A stretch of DNA of 64,000 nucleotides from Diphasiastrum complanatum (taxonomy: Eukaryota; Streptophyta; Lycopodiopsida; Lycopodiales; Lycopodiaceae): positions 18,643,222 through 18,707,221 of the forward strand of contig CM055092.1 of assembly GCA_029204225.1 (NCBI GenBank). The letters are read 5' to 3'. This document shows, one piece after another, positions 44,102 through 55,155 of this stretch. Position numbers and translations under genes: made by a program. Position 1 is the stretch's first letter. Every line of letters begins with the position of its first letter. The notes beneath the pieces were generated by a model. It did no database searches. It was not told where the DNA came from and saw only the letters and a list, made by a program, of their open reading frames with translations.

Positions 44102-44600
44102 CTAGCTTTCCATAGCTTCTTGCCACTTCACTGCATCCTTGGAGCTAATTTCTTCGGCTAGGCTCTTTGGTTCCTCTAATGAAGTCCAGAATGATTGAGG
44201 TGCATACCTCTCAGAAACTATCTGAGTCCGTGAGAACCTGTGGATGTTGGGTTGACCAGGATCCGATGATGCTTCTTCTTGAATTTCTTCAGATCTATTC
44301 GAGCTAACTTGGTCTGGTCTGATGACAGGTACTGTCGGCTGCTCGACTTCTATAGCTATAGCTGCAGGTTCTGTAGAAGGAACATCAACATTGGAAGGAT
44401 CCACGCTACATAAAATAGGATGAAATGACATAGCATCGTTTATCGATGGTTGTTTGAAATCATAGTATGTATGTTCTTGAAATACTACATCCCTAGAGAC
44501 AAACACTACATTGGTGGATGGATCATAAACTTTATAAGCTTTATGTTCATCAGGATACCCAATGAAAATACATTTATTGTTCCTATGATCCATCTTCTTC
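44102..44600 (-). pseudogene. copia D integrase tail and linker
   Basis: A 163-residue open frame starts NNKCIFIGYPDEHKAYKVYDP and continues FVSRDVVFQEHTY, the conserved tail of copia integrase. A long acidic and Ser/Pro-rich linker follows, then SLEEPKSLAEEISSKDAVKWQEAMES leading into the polymerase. Confidence 0.85.
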
Positions 44601-45340
44601 CTAAGCTATTTAGGAATGTGAACAAAATATATACAACCAAAGATTTTTAAATGGATGACACTAGGCTTGTGCTCATGCCAAAGTTCATGAGGTGTCTTGT
44701 TGTTGACGACTTTGGTGTTGGATCTGTTCTACACGTAACAGGTTGTGGCAGTAGCTTCTGCCCAGAACTTCGCAAGTAGGTGTGCTTGATGTAGCATGGA
44801 TCTGGCTGAGTTGAGAAGAGTTCAATTCTTCCACTCTGCAATATCGTTCTGTTGAGGTGAATAGGAAGTGGTGAACTATCTTCTAATACCATGTTCAGCC
44901 ATGTAGTCGAACATCTCGTTAGAGATGTATTCGCTGCCACCATCAGTTCACAGTGCTTTCACTTTCCTAGATGTTTGTGTCTCAGACATGGCCTTGAATA
45001 TCTTGAAGCATTCAAAGGCTTCAGATCTGTGCTTAATGAACATGGCTGTAGACCATCTAGAATAATCATCTATGAAAGTGATAAAATAGATTGCATCTCC
45101 TAATGACGGAGTTGGCATTGGACCATAGATATTGCTATGTACAAGATCTAATACATGCTTTGTTTTGATGGAATGTGATTTTGGAAACTTGCTTCTAGAG
45201 TGTTTTCCATAGATGCAGGATTCACAAAAGAAAGATTTCCTATCTAATGAAGAAGGAAAATTCAAACCATCAACTAAATTATTACAATGCATATAAGAAA
45301 GTGATCTTGTATTCATGTGTCCAAATCGACTATCCCACAT
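44601..45340 (-). pseudogene. copia D integrase core
   Basis: A 130-residue frame from 45340 has SRFGHMNTRSLSYMHCNN and CESCIYGKHSRSKF (zinc domain), VLDLVHSNIYGPMPTPS (first catalytic Asp position reads HSN, so Asp is replaced by Asn), and FIDDYSRWSTAMFIK. The next part (44943-44647) is in other frames, with a weak NGxAE segment. The loss of the first Asp would inactivate the enzyme even if the frames were joined. Confidence 0.8.
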
Positions 45341-45754
45341 AACAGCACTATCGTTTACATTTTAATTAGAGATACTAGCTAATGCAACTGAGTACATAAA
45401 GATTTTTGACTCTAGTGCATGTAGTCAGAGTAGTATCTTCCTTGAGTATTGTACACTGCTCAGAAGATGACCAAATGTTCAATGAATTCAAGTTATTAAA
45501 CTTGACATTTGAACTTTGAAACTATGATAGGATTGGTTACCCTTTGCTGGAGATCAGTTGGAAGCATTGTAGACATTCTTCAAATAAATTGGTTGTCTAA
45601 GTTTGTGATTCCTACAGGTATCAGATGAGCAGACATAGATCCAAAGCTGGTTTCACCTGATCCTAGATCAATGATCAATAAACATGCAAGAAGAATCATG
45701 AAATAGAAATTAGTCATTCACCAAGGAGGCAACTATGGGCTTAATTTCCAACAA
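45341..45754 (-). pseudogene. copia D gag remnant
   Basis: The minus strand has a short gag-like start (SAHLIPVGITNLDNQF) near 45620, then fragments of pre-integrase sequence (CTILKEDTTLTT near 45440). The gag capsid, nucleocapsid and protease, normally over 1.5 kb, are missing, so a deletion joins the gag start to pre-integrase. I saw no convincing primer-binding site after the LTR. Confidence 0.5.
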
Positions 45755-46637
45755 CCTGCTCTACTAATGCATGACTATGCCTATCAATTTTGAGCAAAAC
45801 ATAATGACAAAATATCACGTTCAATCTTATAGTAACTAGCTTTGAAATCATCAATACTACAGTGATTACATAGCCAAACAAAGTTTTGAATTATCAGACA
45901 AAAGCAATATGAGATTATGAGCTACAAAAACAATCACAGAGATGCATATCTTCTGACATAATATTGAACGCAATCAAGGATTTATTGATTCAGGATAAAA
46001 TAGATGATGATGAGCACAGACAATTGCGGATAGAAACCACGTACTCGAAGCTATCTTTGAGCAACTGATGAATCTGTCTGAATTACGATTCTGATGATTA
46101 GGAGTAAGCGACGATAGCCAAAAAGAACTAAGCTAGAATGCTCAAGAGTGTTCAAGCTTGAAAGCTTGAAAGAGCTGCTACAAATAACTTCAATGCTTGC
46201 TTCAATTGAAATTAAACTGGACAACTAATTATACTAAGCAAATGTGGCAACGTCCAGTAGTAGGACAACTAATTAGGTTGAACTGGCATCCATCCAGTTA
46301 ATACTTCCTGAAAATCTACTTGTTCTAGGGTTAGGACAAATCTTTAACTTCAAAAACGAGTGGAACAATTAACTATCATTCATCGACATGACCAAAGTGC
46401 CCAAAGTCTTCGATGTAGCTGAAGTGGCCGAAGTCTCCGAAGTGGCCGAAGTTTGTCAAAGGCTTCAAAGTCACCAAAGTTCGTCAAAGTCTTCAAAGTT
46501 TGTCAATGATGTGCGACATGTCGGATCCATCTATGAGCGATTTCCTGTGTACTTTTGCAAATTGTGTATAAACATGCATAAATCTGCAAAGCTAGATAAT
46601 AAGTGGACGCAGATTAAAAATGCTTAGTCGATAATCA
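45755..46637 (-). repeat. copia D 5' LTR
   Basis: On the minus strand it starts TGATTATCGACTAAGC. It aligns with the 3' LTR of copia A (10150-10994 plus 18555-18613). A cluster of ACTTCGG-type motifs lies at 46390-46510 and includes three tandem AGTGGCCGAAGT repeats. The LTR end is near a GAGCAGG run at about 45755; exact termini are uncertain. Confidence 0.75.
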
Positions 46638-47430
46638 AGATAATAATCAAGCACTCTCGAACAAAAATTTAAGAAAAATAAAAGGTTATCAGTATTTGTT
46701 CCATTGTCGACATTCAAATGGAACACCTTGAAATACACAATGGCACACGTGGTATGTTTCACCATAGATTTTTTTGAGTAAATACATGCATGTGAGGATT
46801 TTTATAAGATAAATAGAAGTAGTTATTGTGAGATCCATATCCCTATTTGTTTTGAGGTCTATATTGTCGTCACTCTAAAGGTATCCCTATTAACTAGGTG
46901 TTTATCTCCCTTAACTACTTGGTCCTAACTATGCCAATAGAACCTGTAAATTATTGTGATCCTCTTGTAACATTAACTGCCATCGATTGCACTCCACATC
47001 AGTAAGATATCTTGCAACACTACCACAACTTAACAAAGAGGAATTATTTTAAACTACCATCCATACAATGATTACAACAAGATTCATGCAAAGAATTAAA
47101 CAACCATGCTTAATTGTTTACCTTCATTTTTCCCTGTAAAAATGCCCATGCCAGTACTACCTGTGCCTTAAAATCCGAGTCCTGCCAAAAGTTGTACAAC
47201 TCGCCCAAGTCCCATGGATCTTTCCATTCTTTGATGGCTATGTCCCTTAGCCCTAGTAAGAACAAATAATCAATGTTCTAGGCATGCTATATGTTGTGTA
47301 GGAATGTCCATGGTTGCAAAACATTGTACAAGTTCTTTACCTCCCTACCCAACGTTGTTTTAGGTTGCTTTGCTCATGATTTATGTGGCACCGCAACCAA
47401 AGGTTTATCTTTCTAACCTCCTCACGACAG
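46638..47430. other. no gene recognised
   Basis: AT-rich sequence with no long frame and no repeat partner that I can see. Confidence 0.5.
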
Positions 47431-47810
47431 TCAGAGTTTTATGACATCACCGACCAGCTCCGCATTCATGCCCTCGATAGCGACGAGATGGGAGTTACTA
47501 GGATTTCGGAGGACAGCTTGGGACCTATTACCCCCCTATGGTGAGCATTTGTTGCAGTTTGGAGAGGCACATGAGTTAGCCATTTACAATGGCCTAACTT
47601 GCTGGCCAGATTCCGGCAGTTATACATGTCATCCTCACAATGGCGGACATAGTGTTGTAGACTACCTCATGGGATCACCATCCTCCATACCTCTCATTTC
47701 TGATTTTCACATCTCCCCCACCACTCTCTCTGATCACTCCTATCTCTCCTTTGCTATTGGTCGCCTCCCACCTCCCCAGTTATCCTCACATCCCCTACTT
47801 GCCCGTGCAC
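47431..47810 (+). pseudogene. LINE endonuclease domain fragment
   Basis: Non-LTR retrotransposons carry an apurinic-like endonuclease. Here its C-terminal half is readable: YDITDQLRIHALDSDEMG then TRISEDS, a one-base frameshift in the C-run near 47530, then YGEHLLQFGEAHELAIYNGLT, SGSYTCHPHNGG, SVVDYLMGSP and TTLSDHSYLSF. The SVxDY and SDH motifs are characteristic; the His of SDH is catalytic in this fold. No reverse transcriptase follows; a GC-rich block takes over at about 47860. Confidence 0.8.
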
Positions 47811-47859
47811 CTAGGTATACATTCAACTCTCTATATGCACCCATCTACCAGGGGGCCCT

Positions 47860-48310
47860 CCCTCCGGATTGCACCATGACAACCCCTCCCCCGATGAAGT
47901 GAAGGACATAGGGAGACGGGAGGCCTTTGATGTGTGGACCCACCCAGCGCGCACCCACCCCCGCCAGCTACTCGACGTGGGTAGGAGCATGCTCCTGCCC
48001 ACGTCGAGCAGCTGGCAGGGGTGGGCATGCGGTGGGCTTGTCCATGTATTTAAAAATAAAGCCCCCCATTAAAACCTATTTAAAGTGGGAGGGGAGCTCA
48101 TGGTGCAATCCGGAACCTGCACCCCGAAGGGGTCCAACGGTTCGGAGTGTGGGGAGCAGCCAGAGCATGGGGGGAGGGGAGAAGGTACAAGCATCAGGGG
48201 AGGGGGGGGGGGGGGGGTTTGTTTTAAGGTACAAGGGAGCGGGGGGTGTACTCTCATCCCCCTCCCCCCATTATTTTTTTTAAATCTTCTTTTCCAAATG
48301 GGGGCCCCCT
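47860..48310. other. GC-rich block with G-run
   Basis: This block is sharply more GC-rich than the rest of the window. It includes a palindrome (47954-48025), a 16-G run at 48202-48217 after GGGGA, and CCCCCTCCCCCC near 48257. Frames here are long only because stop codons are AT-rich. It may be part of a GC-rich LINE or another element, but no coding motif is seen. Confidence 0.6.
47954..48025. repeat. 72-bp near-perfect palindrome
   Basis: The centre is GGAGCATGCTCC, between 47989 and 47990. The arms of 36 bases match at 33 positions, with no spacer. The arms contain CTCGACGTGGG and CCCACGTCGAG. Such a sequence would form a strong hairpin in RNA or a cruciform in DNA. It is too short and too perfect to be an element pair, so it is more likely a terminal-repeat joint or a hairpin gene. 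Confidence 0.9.
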
Positions 48311-48606
48311 TTTATCTCATTCTAACTAATAAAAAGCCGTTTTGAAGTCCTTGAAAAAATAGAGATTTTTTCATAAAAATTCAGAAAATGATTATCATAT
48401 CATCATTAGTATGGCCTATAGAAGTAGAGTTAAAGGAGAGTTAGTTGGCGGGTTAGAATTTGGAGATTCGATTTACACCATTGATTGTGCCATGTCATAT
48501 GGACCATTCCATCTCAGTTGTCACTCTCTCATTGGTACACATGTCATCATTAACACTAATTATAATTAGTGAAGAGGCTCCTTTTGAGTCCAAGAAGGGC
48601 CCTAAT
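48311..48606. other. no gene recognised
   Basis: Spacer between the GC-rich block and a dispersed repeat. I see nothing in it. Confidence 0.4.
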
Positions 48607-48800
48607 GTTTGGTCATTCTCCAAAAACAAAGTGATCCCAAATCTATACTCAAGTGGGCGCAAGCCGGATTTTCTCTACTCTCAACCCTGTTCCGGAGGTC
48701 CTCATTTTCACGTAGGTCGATTTGATTGTCCAGTGGTCCTACTTTGCACAAATTTTCAATTTTATCTTTCAGGTATGTATATCTAGTAATCTATTGTCTA
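48607..48800. repeat. dispersed repeat, copy of 33760-34000
   Basis: TTGGTCATTCTCCAAAAACA, ATCTATACTCAAGTGGG, GTCGATTTGATTGTCCAGTGG and TTTATCTTTCAGGTATGTA match the repeat at 33345-34005 in the same orientation. The copy at 48607 lacks the first 150 bases. Confidence 0.75.
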
Positions 48801-48844
48801 TATAGTATATTCTTACTATAGCAAATATTACACCTACGATTATC

Positions 48845-49020
48845 TTACGGTTACGTTGCGGCTTGGACAAAAACTTTGCGGTTTCATAAGTATGTTTCAG
48901 GTCTAAGAGGATGTTGCGGTTTCATGAGTGTATTACGATTCTATAGGGACTTTGGAGTTTCATAATTACATTACGGTTCTATGGGGACGTTGCGGTTTAC
49001 GAATACGTTGCGGGTTGTCC
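48845..49020. repeat. degenerate GTTGCGGTTT repeats
   Basis: A motif near TTGCGGTTTCATNA recurs about eight times in 175 bases, for example at 48880, 48925, 48988 and 49005. Variants such as TTACGGTTCTATGGGGAC fall between. Spacing is irregular, about 20-45 bases. There is no coding frame. Confidence 0.6.
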
Positions 49021-49255
49021 ATATGTGGAGGTTTAGAAAGTATTATGACAGGAGTTTAGGTAATCAGATTACGAATAGGGTTCAATGAGTAGATTGCAGT
49101 TTTTATAGTGTATTGTTATGACTCAATGTTGTGATTCAATTAATATGGGTTCACTTTTTGTGGGTACGAGGCGTGATATCACTTTGAAGAGAGCCGCCGG
49201 GTTGTAACCAAGATGGGTACGACGACCTAGATTCTAATAACCATAAAGATAATAT

Positions 49256-49336
49256 CTAAATGGCTCATAATAATTGAGTTAAGTGGATGGTGATGAGTAA
49301 ATGGCTCATAAATAATTGAGTTAAGTGGATGGTGAC
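49256..49336. repeat. 41-bp tandem duplication
   Basis: TAAATGGCTCATAATAATTG... repeats as TAAATGGCTCATAAATAATTG..., both continuing into AGTTAAGTGGATGGTGA. The copies at 49257-49297 and 49298-49336 differ by one inserted base. Confidence 0.8.
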
Positions 49337-49518
49337 ATACTCATCGCGACGTGTCATGTTTTGGTAAGGGGGTGTTAAACTTGTTGGTGTTCCGAAGCGT
49401 TGGAATACTTTTTAAGCGGTGTTACCAACTAAGACTCTTACTTTCTGCTTCTGAGCTCTTACCTTGTGAAGCGCTGCAAGTATTTACCCACAACATATTC
49501 GCAGCAAGAACACCAGTG

Positions 49519-51293
49519 ACAATGGTGACTAAATCCAAGCGGAAAAAGTCGAAGCATATAAATCGAGGAATATCTGAAAGAACTGTGGTTGGATCATCTC
49601 CAACATTTCAATCCTAACAGGATTGAAGAGACAGCGGCGATAGAATTTCTTGATAATATAAGGAAGGAGTCAGATGAGCAGGGCATCACGCAAGTACGAC
49701 ATGTGAGCATTCCAATCACAGAACAACTATTTTATAGTATGATAGGGTTGCCAATTAATTTTGACATACTAAATGTGCCTTCAGTACACATGGCTGATTT
49801 CTTTCCTATAGACGCCTTCAACAAGGAGCAGGGTTATAAGTTACCATCGATCCTCAGGGCTTTGGGAAGATGGATGAATTAGGTATTTTTTGGACGACAC
49901 ACGGATCAGTATATTTCAGTTTAAAATTTTACGTTGATACAAGCTGCACTGCACGACGTACCAATTCCATGGGGCAAAATCGCATATTCACAATTCAAGA
50001 AGTGTTTGGATAGCATGAAGAAATACACTGAATGGGAGGCACACATTACTAAGATTTGCGAAGCTTACGGGGTTTTGACGGATCAAGAATTGGGACTATT
50101 TCAGCCCAATCCAGTTCACAGAAGGCCTAAGCAGTATTGTGTCAGTACCGAACTTACTTGGGGACGAAGCTGAGGTGCAATCAGACTCCTTTAGTCCGCC
50201 AACACAACAAGACACAACACGAGTTGAGAAGCTGATCGGAGATTCGACGCTGATGCAACAGCAGGATGATGCAGGGTTTATAGACAGTCGCAAGATGTTA
50301 CCACGGTAGCCATTTTGTTGTCCGGACACCACGGAACCGACCAAGGATGCGGGGATGGACGACCACAACATGGATTATGTCGATGACGAACACATCAAGA
50401 AATTGTTACAGACAGCCAGGAATATTTCATCGGCACTACAACGCGGTATAGAGTTTATCTGGCAATATCAGCATTTGCAGAACCAGGCAGCATACTGGCA
50501 CGGAGTATATGTGCAAGAAGCTGAAAGATTGAAGATTGCAGAGGAAGAAGCACCTAGGATATGCCAGTATCAAATGCAAATAAATGAGCTCACAACGTAG
50601 TTGAAGAGTGTACAGGAGTAGCTATGCCAAAAGACCGAAGATAACAATGTGCTTCGAGAACAAAATGCACATTAACTTGACCAGATTACTCAATTACAGA
50701 AGGAGCTCTATACAGTGCAGACTGCTAAAGAGATTGTTGAGTATGAACGAGAATTGTTGAATGCCCAAATCTCGAAAATCACTGCAGGAGGGCCAGTACG
50801 TGTTGATATTGCGGGGCTAAAGGAATGGGCCAAAACAATCTTACGCACGAGGGTAGCCGACAAGCTGGAGCAGCTTATGGAGGAAGAAGGCTTTTTGAGG
50901 GATGAGAATATCCAGTTACAGGCCTATGAGAATATTCTTGAAGAAAACTTACATGCCTATCACCACTGAATGGCTGAACAAAATGGTGTTGACAAAGCCA
51001 CTAAAATCCAAGGTTTCGTCATCACCATCTATGACGATGATATACAAACAAAGACATCAAAAAGAGGAAGGCTAACACATGAAGATTACACAAGGTTCTC
51101 CGATGGGGAACTATCGCTACACGGCCAAGGCTTGGAACAGATTGTGGATGCTGCAAGACAGTTGGAACAAGAAGAAACTAGAAAGAAGTACCAACGACAG
51201 CGTCGACATCATCGGCGAGATGACTCGTCTGATTCGGATTCAGTCGTTCCGCTCGGCTCTTGGAAAAGCGTGGATCTTCGTTCGCTTCCGTAA
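49519..51293 (+). pseudogene. unrecognised coiled-coil ORF, broken
   Basis: A coding-like stretch of about 580 residues runs on the plus strand with few lesions. From the ATG at 49519: a basic start (KSKRKKSKH), a frame change near 49575, EFLDNIRKESDEQGITQVRHVSIPITEQLFYSMIGLPINFDILNV, then PSILRALGRWMN and a TAG at 49880. After IPWGKIAYSQFKKCLDSM a second frame change falls near 50130. The second half (50133-51293) is Glu/Gln/Leu-rich and looks like a coiled coil (LQKELYTVQTAKEIVEYERELL). Its stops are TAG at 50310, TAG near 50598 and 50620, TAA near 50673 and TGA near 50967. The end is Arg-rich (QRQRRHHRRDDSSDSD). The family is unknown; it could be a retroelement ORF or a decayed host gene. 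Confidence 0.5.
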
Positions 51294-51929
51294 AACCAGG
51301 TGCTTATTATCCGCAAAATTGTTTCTCAAAAATGAAGGTCTCTCAATGGCCTCTACATTCCAGCCCTCTTGAGAATCTGGTTTTGCTCGCCCCCAAGGAA
51401 AGAAACCCACTACAATAACTCATAACCAAAACATTATCCCATTACATAAACTAATAAAAATTACAAATCTTATTAGTTTCTTAAAACATTAATAAACATA
51501 TTTCAAAATCATTATATACACAAATTACACAAAATAATCTATCTGAGCTCTTCAACATCTCATGGGCCAAAATGCTCATTAATTAGAATTTTCATTGATT
51601 CAAACTTTGGGCCATTATTTGACTCCCAATTCTAAGAAGGTGTGTAGCCCTTGTTTTCTTCCATTAAAGACATGGTTCAAATGTTTTTTGTTGGATGATA
51701 AGTTTCACAAGAAAGCCCAAACACCGCAGGGATGGAGCATGTGGTGACATTCTTCCAATTCTAGAAAGTGTGTAGGTCTTTTTTTTTCGTTAAAGGTGTG
51801 GTTGAAATGTTTCTCATTGGACGATAAGTTCCACAAGGGAGCATGTGGTGACATTATGGAATATGATATAATCGTACGATTCGGGAGTTTTGATTAGCAC
51901 TCTACTATATTCTCTGTTTTTTTTTTGTG
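51294..51929. other. no gene recognised
   Basis: Low-complexity, AT-rich sequence. An imperfect internal repeat (AATTCTAAGAAGGTGTGTAG near 51628 and TTCTAGAAAGTGTGTAGG near 51758) is the only structure seen. Confidence 0.5.
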
Positions 51930-51952
51930 TGTGTGTTTAGGGTTTAGGGTGT

Positions 51953-51996
<44 letters not shown>

Positions 51997-52003
51997 AAGT
52001 GCG
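51930..52003. repeat. (GT)n microsatellite with two telomere-type units
   Basis: A GT tract of about 40 bases, with GTTTAGGGTTTAGGGTG just before it. Two TTTAGGG units match the plant telomere repeat, but two copies are too few to indicate a telomere. Confidence 0.85.
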
Positions 52004-53640
52004 TGTGAGTATGATGCCATTCGTTTCTGTTTCATAATTACTAGTTCATGCTACCCTAAGTTGTAGTATCTTGATTTATGTTTCATGCTTACTAGTTCAT
52101 GCTACTCTATTTTGTAGGATCTTAATTTATGTCTTGTATATTAGTTATGTCTTGTAGTGCATTTTTCTGGTCAAAATTTCAAAATTTCAGCAACTAAAAT
52201 CATTGATGCTGATTTTCTAGAAAAAAATGTGCTAGATGTATCTCATATGCGCAAAATCTGCTATTATGCCACTTTTTACTGATATACGAATGTAGCTATG
52301 TCAAAGAGTAGCTATAGAATTCTATGGCAGGTTCAAATGTATCAAGTCGTCAAATGACAGTTATATTAGAAGAATTAGAGCTATTTTTAAGACTTTACTA
52401 ATTTTAATAAGTTTGTTAAATAGCAATACTTATAAGTGACTCAGATGGACAAAAATATCTATAGTTGTTAATGGCCATTGTTTGCCATGTTGTAATTGAT
52501 CAATGTATCTTATTTATATCATGATTAATAAAAGATGCCTACGTACTTTTAAGGCATTGACTTAAGTTTCAAGGAAAGGTCCAAAGGCTAAGGGTCCTGC
52601 AGACAACGACAATCAAAGTTCAGTTCAAGACAAAAACAACAAATCAGCGAAAATATGACAGTTAAATCAATGATCGTGACAAATAATACCCTTTTGAAGA
52701 TTAAGGATGTCCTTGAAGAATTAGGACCATGACCTTATCATAAGGTCCAAAAAGATTCCACAAAATAAAATATGTTGGCAAGTTCAAAATTGTTCAAACA
52801 GTAATTAACCATGATCCATCAAAGATTATCGAAAACAAATTGGAGTTCTAGCTAAAATCAAGAAATTAGTAACATTGCTTCACAATTGAAAGAGTTTTGG
52901 ATAAAAATCGATGAATCCTTATCAATTGAGGACACTGCAAAATATACCAATCAAAATAAAATTTTGCAGGTGAAAATGCTTATAAGACATTCAGGTGCCT
53001 TGGACGAAAAGAATTGTTGAGGTCGACACAATGCGGAAGATTGAAATATAACCTGATTGATCAATTTCAAAATTCTCCGGAGAGGCCAAAACTCATATTC
53101 ATGTGATGGTTTTCAAACTGAAACAAAGAAATGATAGGAAAGGTGCTATAAGCTTTATTGAAAGTCGGTTTTGAAGAAATTGCCCTTCTCGTAGTCGTGG
53201 GAGACGGTTACACCATGGAGTACAAGATGATTCGAAGCCATCAACCTATCAATTGAACCTCAAAATTTTATCAAAAGGAGTAAATTTGAATTCCATGAAA
53301 GGGATTAATTGGAAAACAACAAGAGGATGGCGTTTGGCAGTGAGAGGTTGGTAACAACTCTCGTTCCTCTCTCATGCAAAGGGAGGCATTTGGAAGGGGA
53401 AAAAATTAATTCATTGGTTTATTCGGAGAAGAGGAGTTTTTTTCTCTTGTTTTCTTGGTTATGAGCAGAGAACATTTTTAGTGTTCTGGTGATGAAGAGA
53501 GGCTTGGAGTCTTCTGATGCATTCTCTCTCATTTGTGATGAATAATAGAACATTGTGGATGATTCCATGGTCTCCAAAGACTGGCGTTAAATACTATGCT
53601 ATCTGCAGATTTATTGATCTTTGGAATATGATCATGTAAA
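52004..53640. other. no gene recognised
   Basis: There is no long frame and no recognisable domain. Sequence near 53300-53600 (GAGAGAGG, TCTCTCTCATGCAAAGGGAGG) has the flavour of an LTR or leader, but I cannot pair it with another copy. Confidence 0.4.
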
Positions 53641-54160
53641 GAAGAAGCATTTCTCAAACTCTCTCTCTCATGAGACTCTGTCTGCGCTCCTACCTGTTCC
53701 TCCTCCGCTGATCAATCTGCATTTCTAATCGCACACACAGCCAGTGCATAATGAGTGATCTATTTTTTCTATGACAAAATGGCTGTATCACTTTTCTCTA
53801 AAAACAGTCTCTAATCGTTGCTCCCTATCTCTCTCTTGAAATCACTCACACACACAAACCTCCTCACAAACAGCCACTCTCTCTTTCTCTCTCCTTCACC
53901 GCTCCCTATCTGCATGGGCATATGCACTCCATTTGCCTGTAGCCGTAGATCTACCCCTCTCCCTCTCTACCTCACGGCCAGTGCTATCATCACTCCCTCA
54001 CCCGAACTCTCTCCCTGCTTGCGATCTCTACTCCAACTATCCCTCTGCTACGATCATCTCTCATTCTCCCTGTGACCCCTCTTCCTTTCATTTTCAACTC
54101 ATTGGTAAAATAAAGAACATGACCCGGCAAAGTAAAAGATTGGAACCAGTAGTGTGAAAG
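53641..54160. repeat. pyrimidine-rich tract cluster
   Basis: Several CTCTCTCTC runs (for example at 53660, 53878 and 53960) make the plus strand Ser/Pro/Leu-rich in every frame. The apparent frames at 53818-54157 look like artefacts of this composition. A 5' untranslated region of a host gene is possible but unsupported. Confidence 0.5.
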
Positions 54161-55052
54161 GAATTTGGTGCATTTATAGTAAATATTCAAAGTGACTTTG
54201 AAACAATGAATTATCTATTGGACCGGACCTTAGCCTATTGACAGTCTCTTGAAACATAAGTCAGAGTAAAAATATTGAGATAATTTTCATTGCTCATCTT
54301 TGTTTTTACTCATGTCCTAAATCACTTCATAATACAAATAGAAGATGAGTAAATGTTATTATGTGTATTATTTCAATGACTATGAATGGAATTCAAAAAT
54401 GGGAATCTGATTAGTCTATGTATACTAAATGTGTAATGCAGTAAGAGATGACTAACGGATTTACCTTTTGCAGTAAGAACTATAGTTTTACAGTCAATAA
54501 TAATTCATTGATTTACTGTCTAAGGTAAAAAACAGTCAACATAAAATAGATTTCAGTCTCTGTTTTGGTTTACAGAATATGCTCCATGCTAAACAAACAT
54601 AATGGCAATTTACAAGCACAATAAATCCCATATTGCTAATCCATTGAAGAACATGGAAAAGCTACCGCTCAAAGTGGTTGAAACACACCATTGGAGCTAT
54701 ATATATATATTATATATTTCCAAAACCACATACATTATCATGATAAAATCATTGAAAAAGATGGTCAAGCTTTCGTAGATAGATCATGGAAATTGCATCA
54801 AAGATTGAATCAAATTAAGTTTGCTTGATTGGAGAGAACACAAGAATTAGTAAATGAAAAATATTTATATCATTGAAAAGAATATTTGAGATGGATTACT
54901 TACGAGGTGAATGGGTTCAAACTTAAGTTACCTTCTAGTATAATATCTGAACTAGAAACCCAATGACCAGCTTCATAATCATACCAAAACCCCGCTATAA
55001 TGTTATGAATACTATTAAGCAACACACCAAACGTACCACATGTCTCATGTTG
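54161..55052. other. no gene recognised, short TA repeat
   Basis: AT-rich, with a TATATATATATTATATAT run near 54700. No frame of note. Confidence 0.5.
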
Positions 55053-55068
55053 TGTGTGTGTGTGAGAG

Positions 55069-55129
<61 letters not shown>
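55053..55129. repeat. (GA)n microsatellite
   Basis: GTGTGTGTGTG is followed by about 65 bases of nearly pure GA. The Glu/Arg and Ser/Leu polypeptides predicted across it are artefacts. Confidence 0.9.
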
Positions 55130-55131
<2 letters not shown>

Positions 55132-55155
55132 ATTCTTGCCTTGACATCCTTTCAG

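Larger units (their letters stand above)
42774..46637 (-). mobile_element. copia D, minus strand, 5' LTR present, 3' end lost
   Basis: Right to left: 5' LTR (46637-45755), a short gag N-terminal remnant, integrase, linker, reverse transcriptase and RNase H, ending at the fusion with C. Family A/I/D shares the LTR and the RNase H sequence. Gag body and protease are deleted between about 45600 and 45340. The 3' LTR and polypurine tract are missing. Confidence 0.85.

Noticed and set aside
47831-48345. Several overlapping Pro/Gly-rich frames
   Set aside because: GC-rich DNA lacks stop codons by chance; the frames have no motif and overlap on both strands.
51935-51952. Telomere sequence
   Set aside because: Only two TTTAGGG units beside a GT microsatellite; not a telomere or a convincing interstitial array.
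53818-54157. Leu/Ser/Pro-rich frames as a signal-peptide protein
   Set aside because: They follow from CT-rich low-complexity sequence, with no frame preference.
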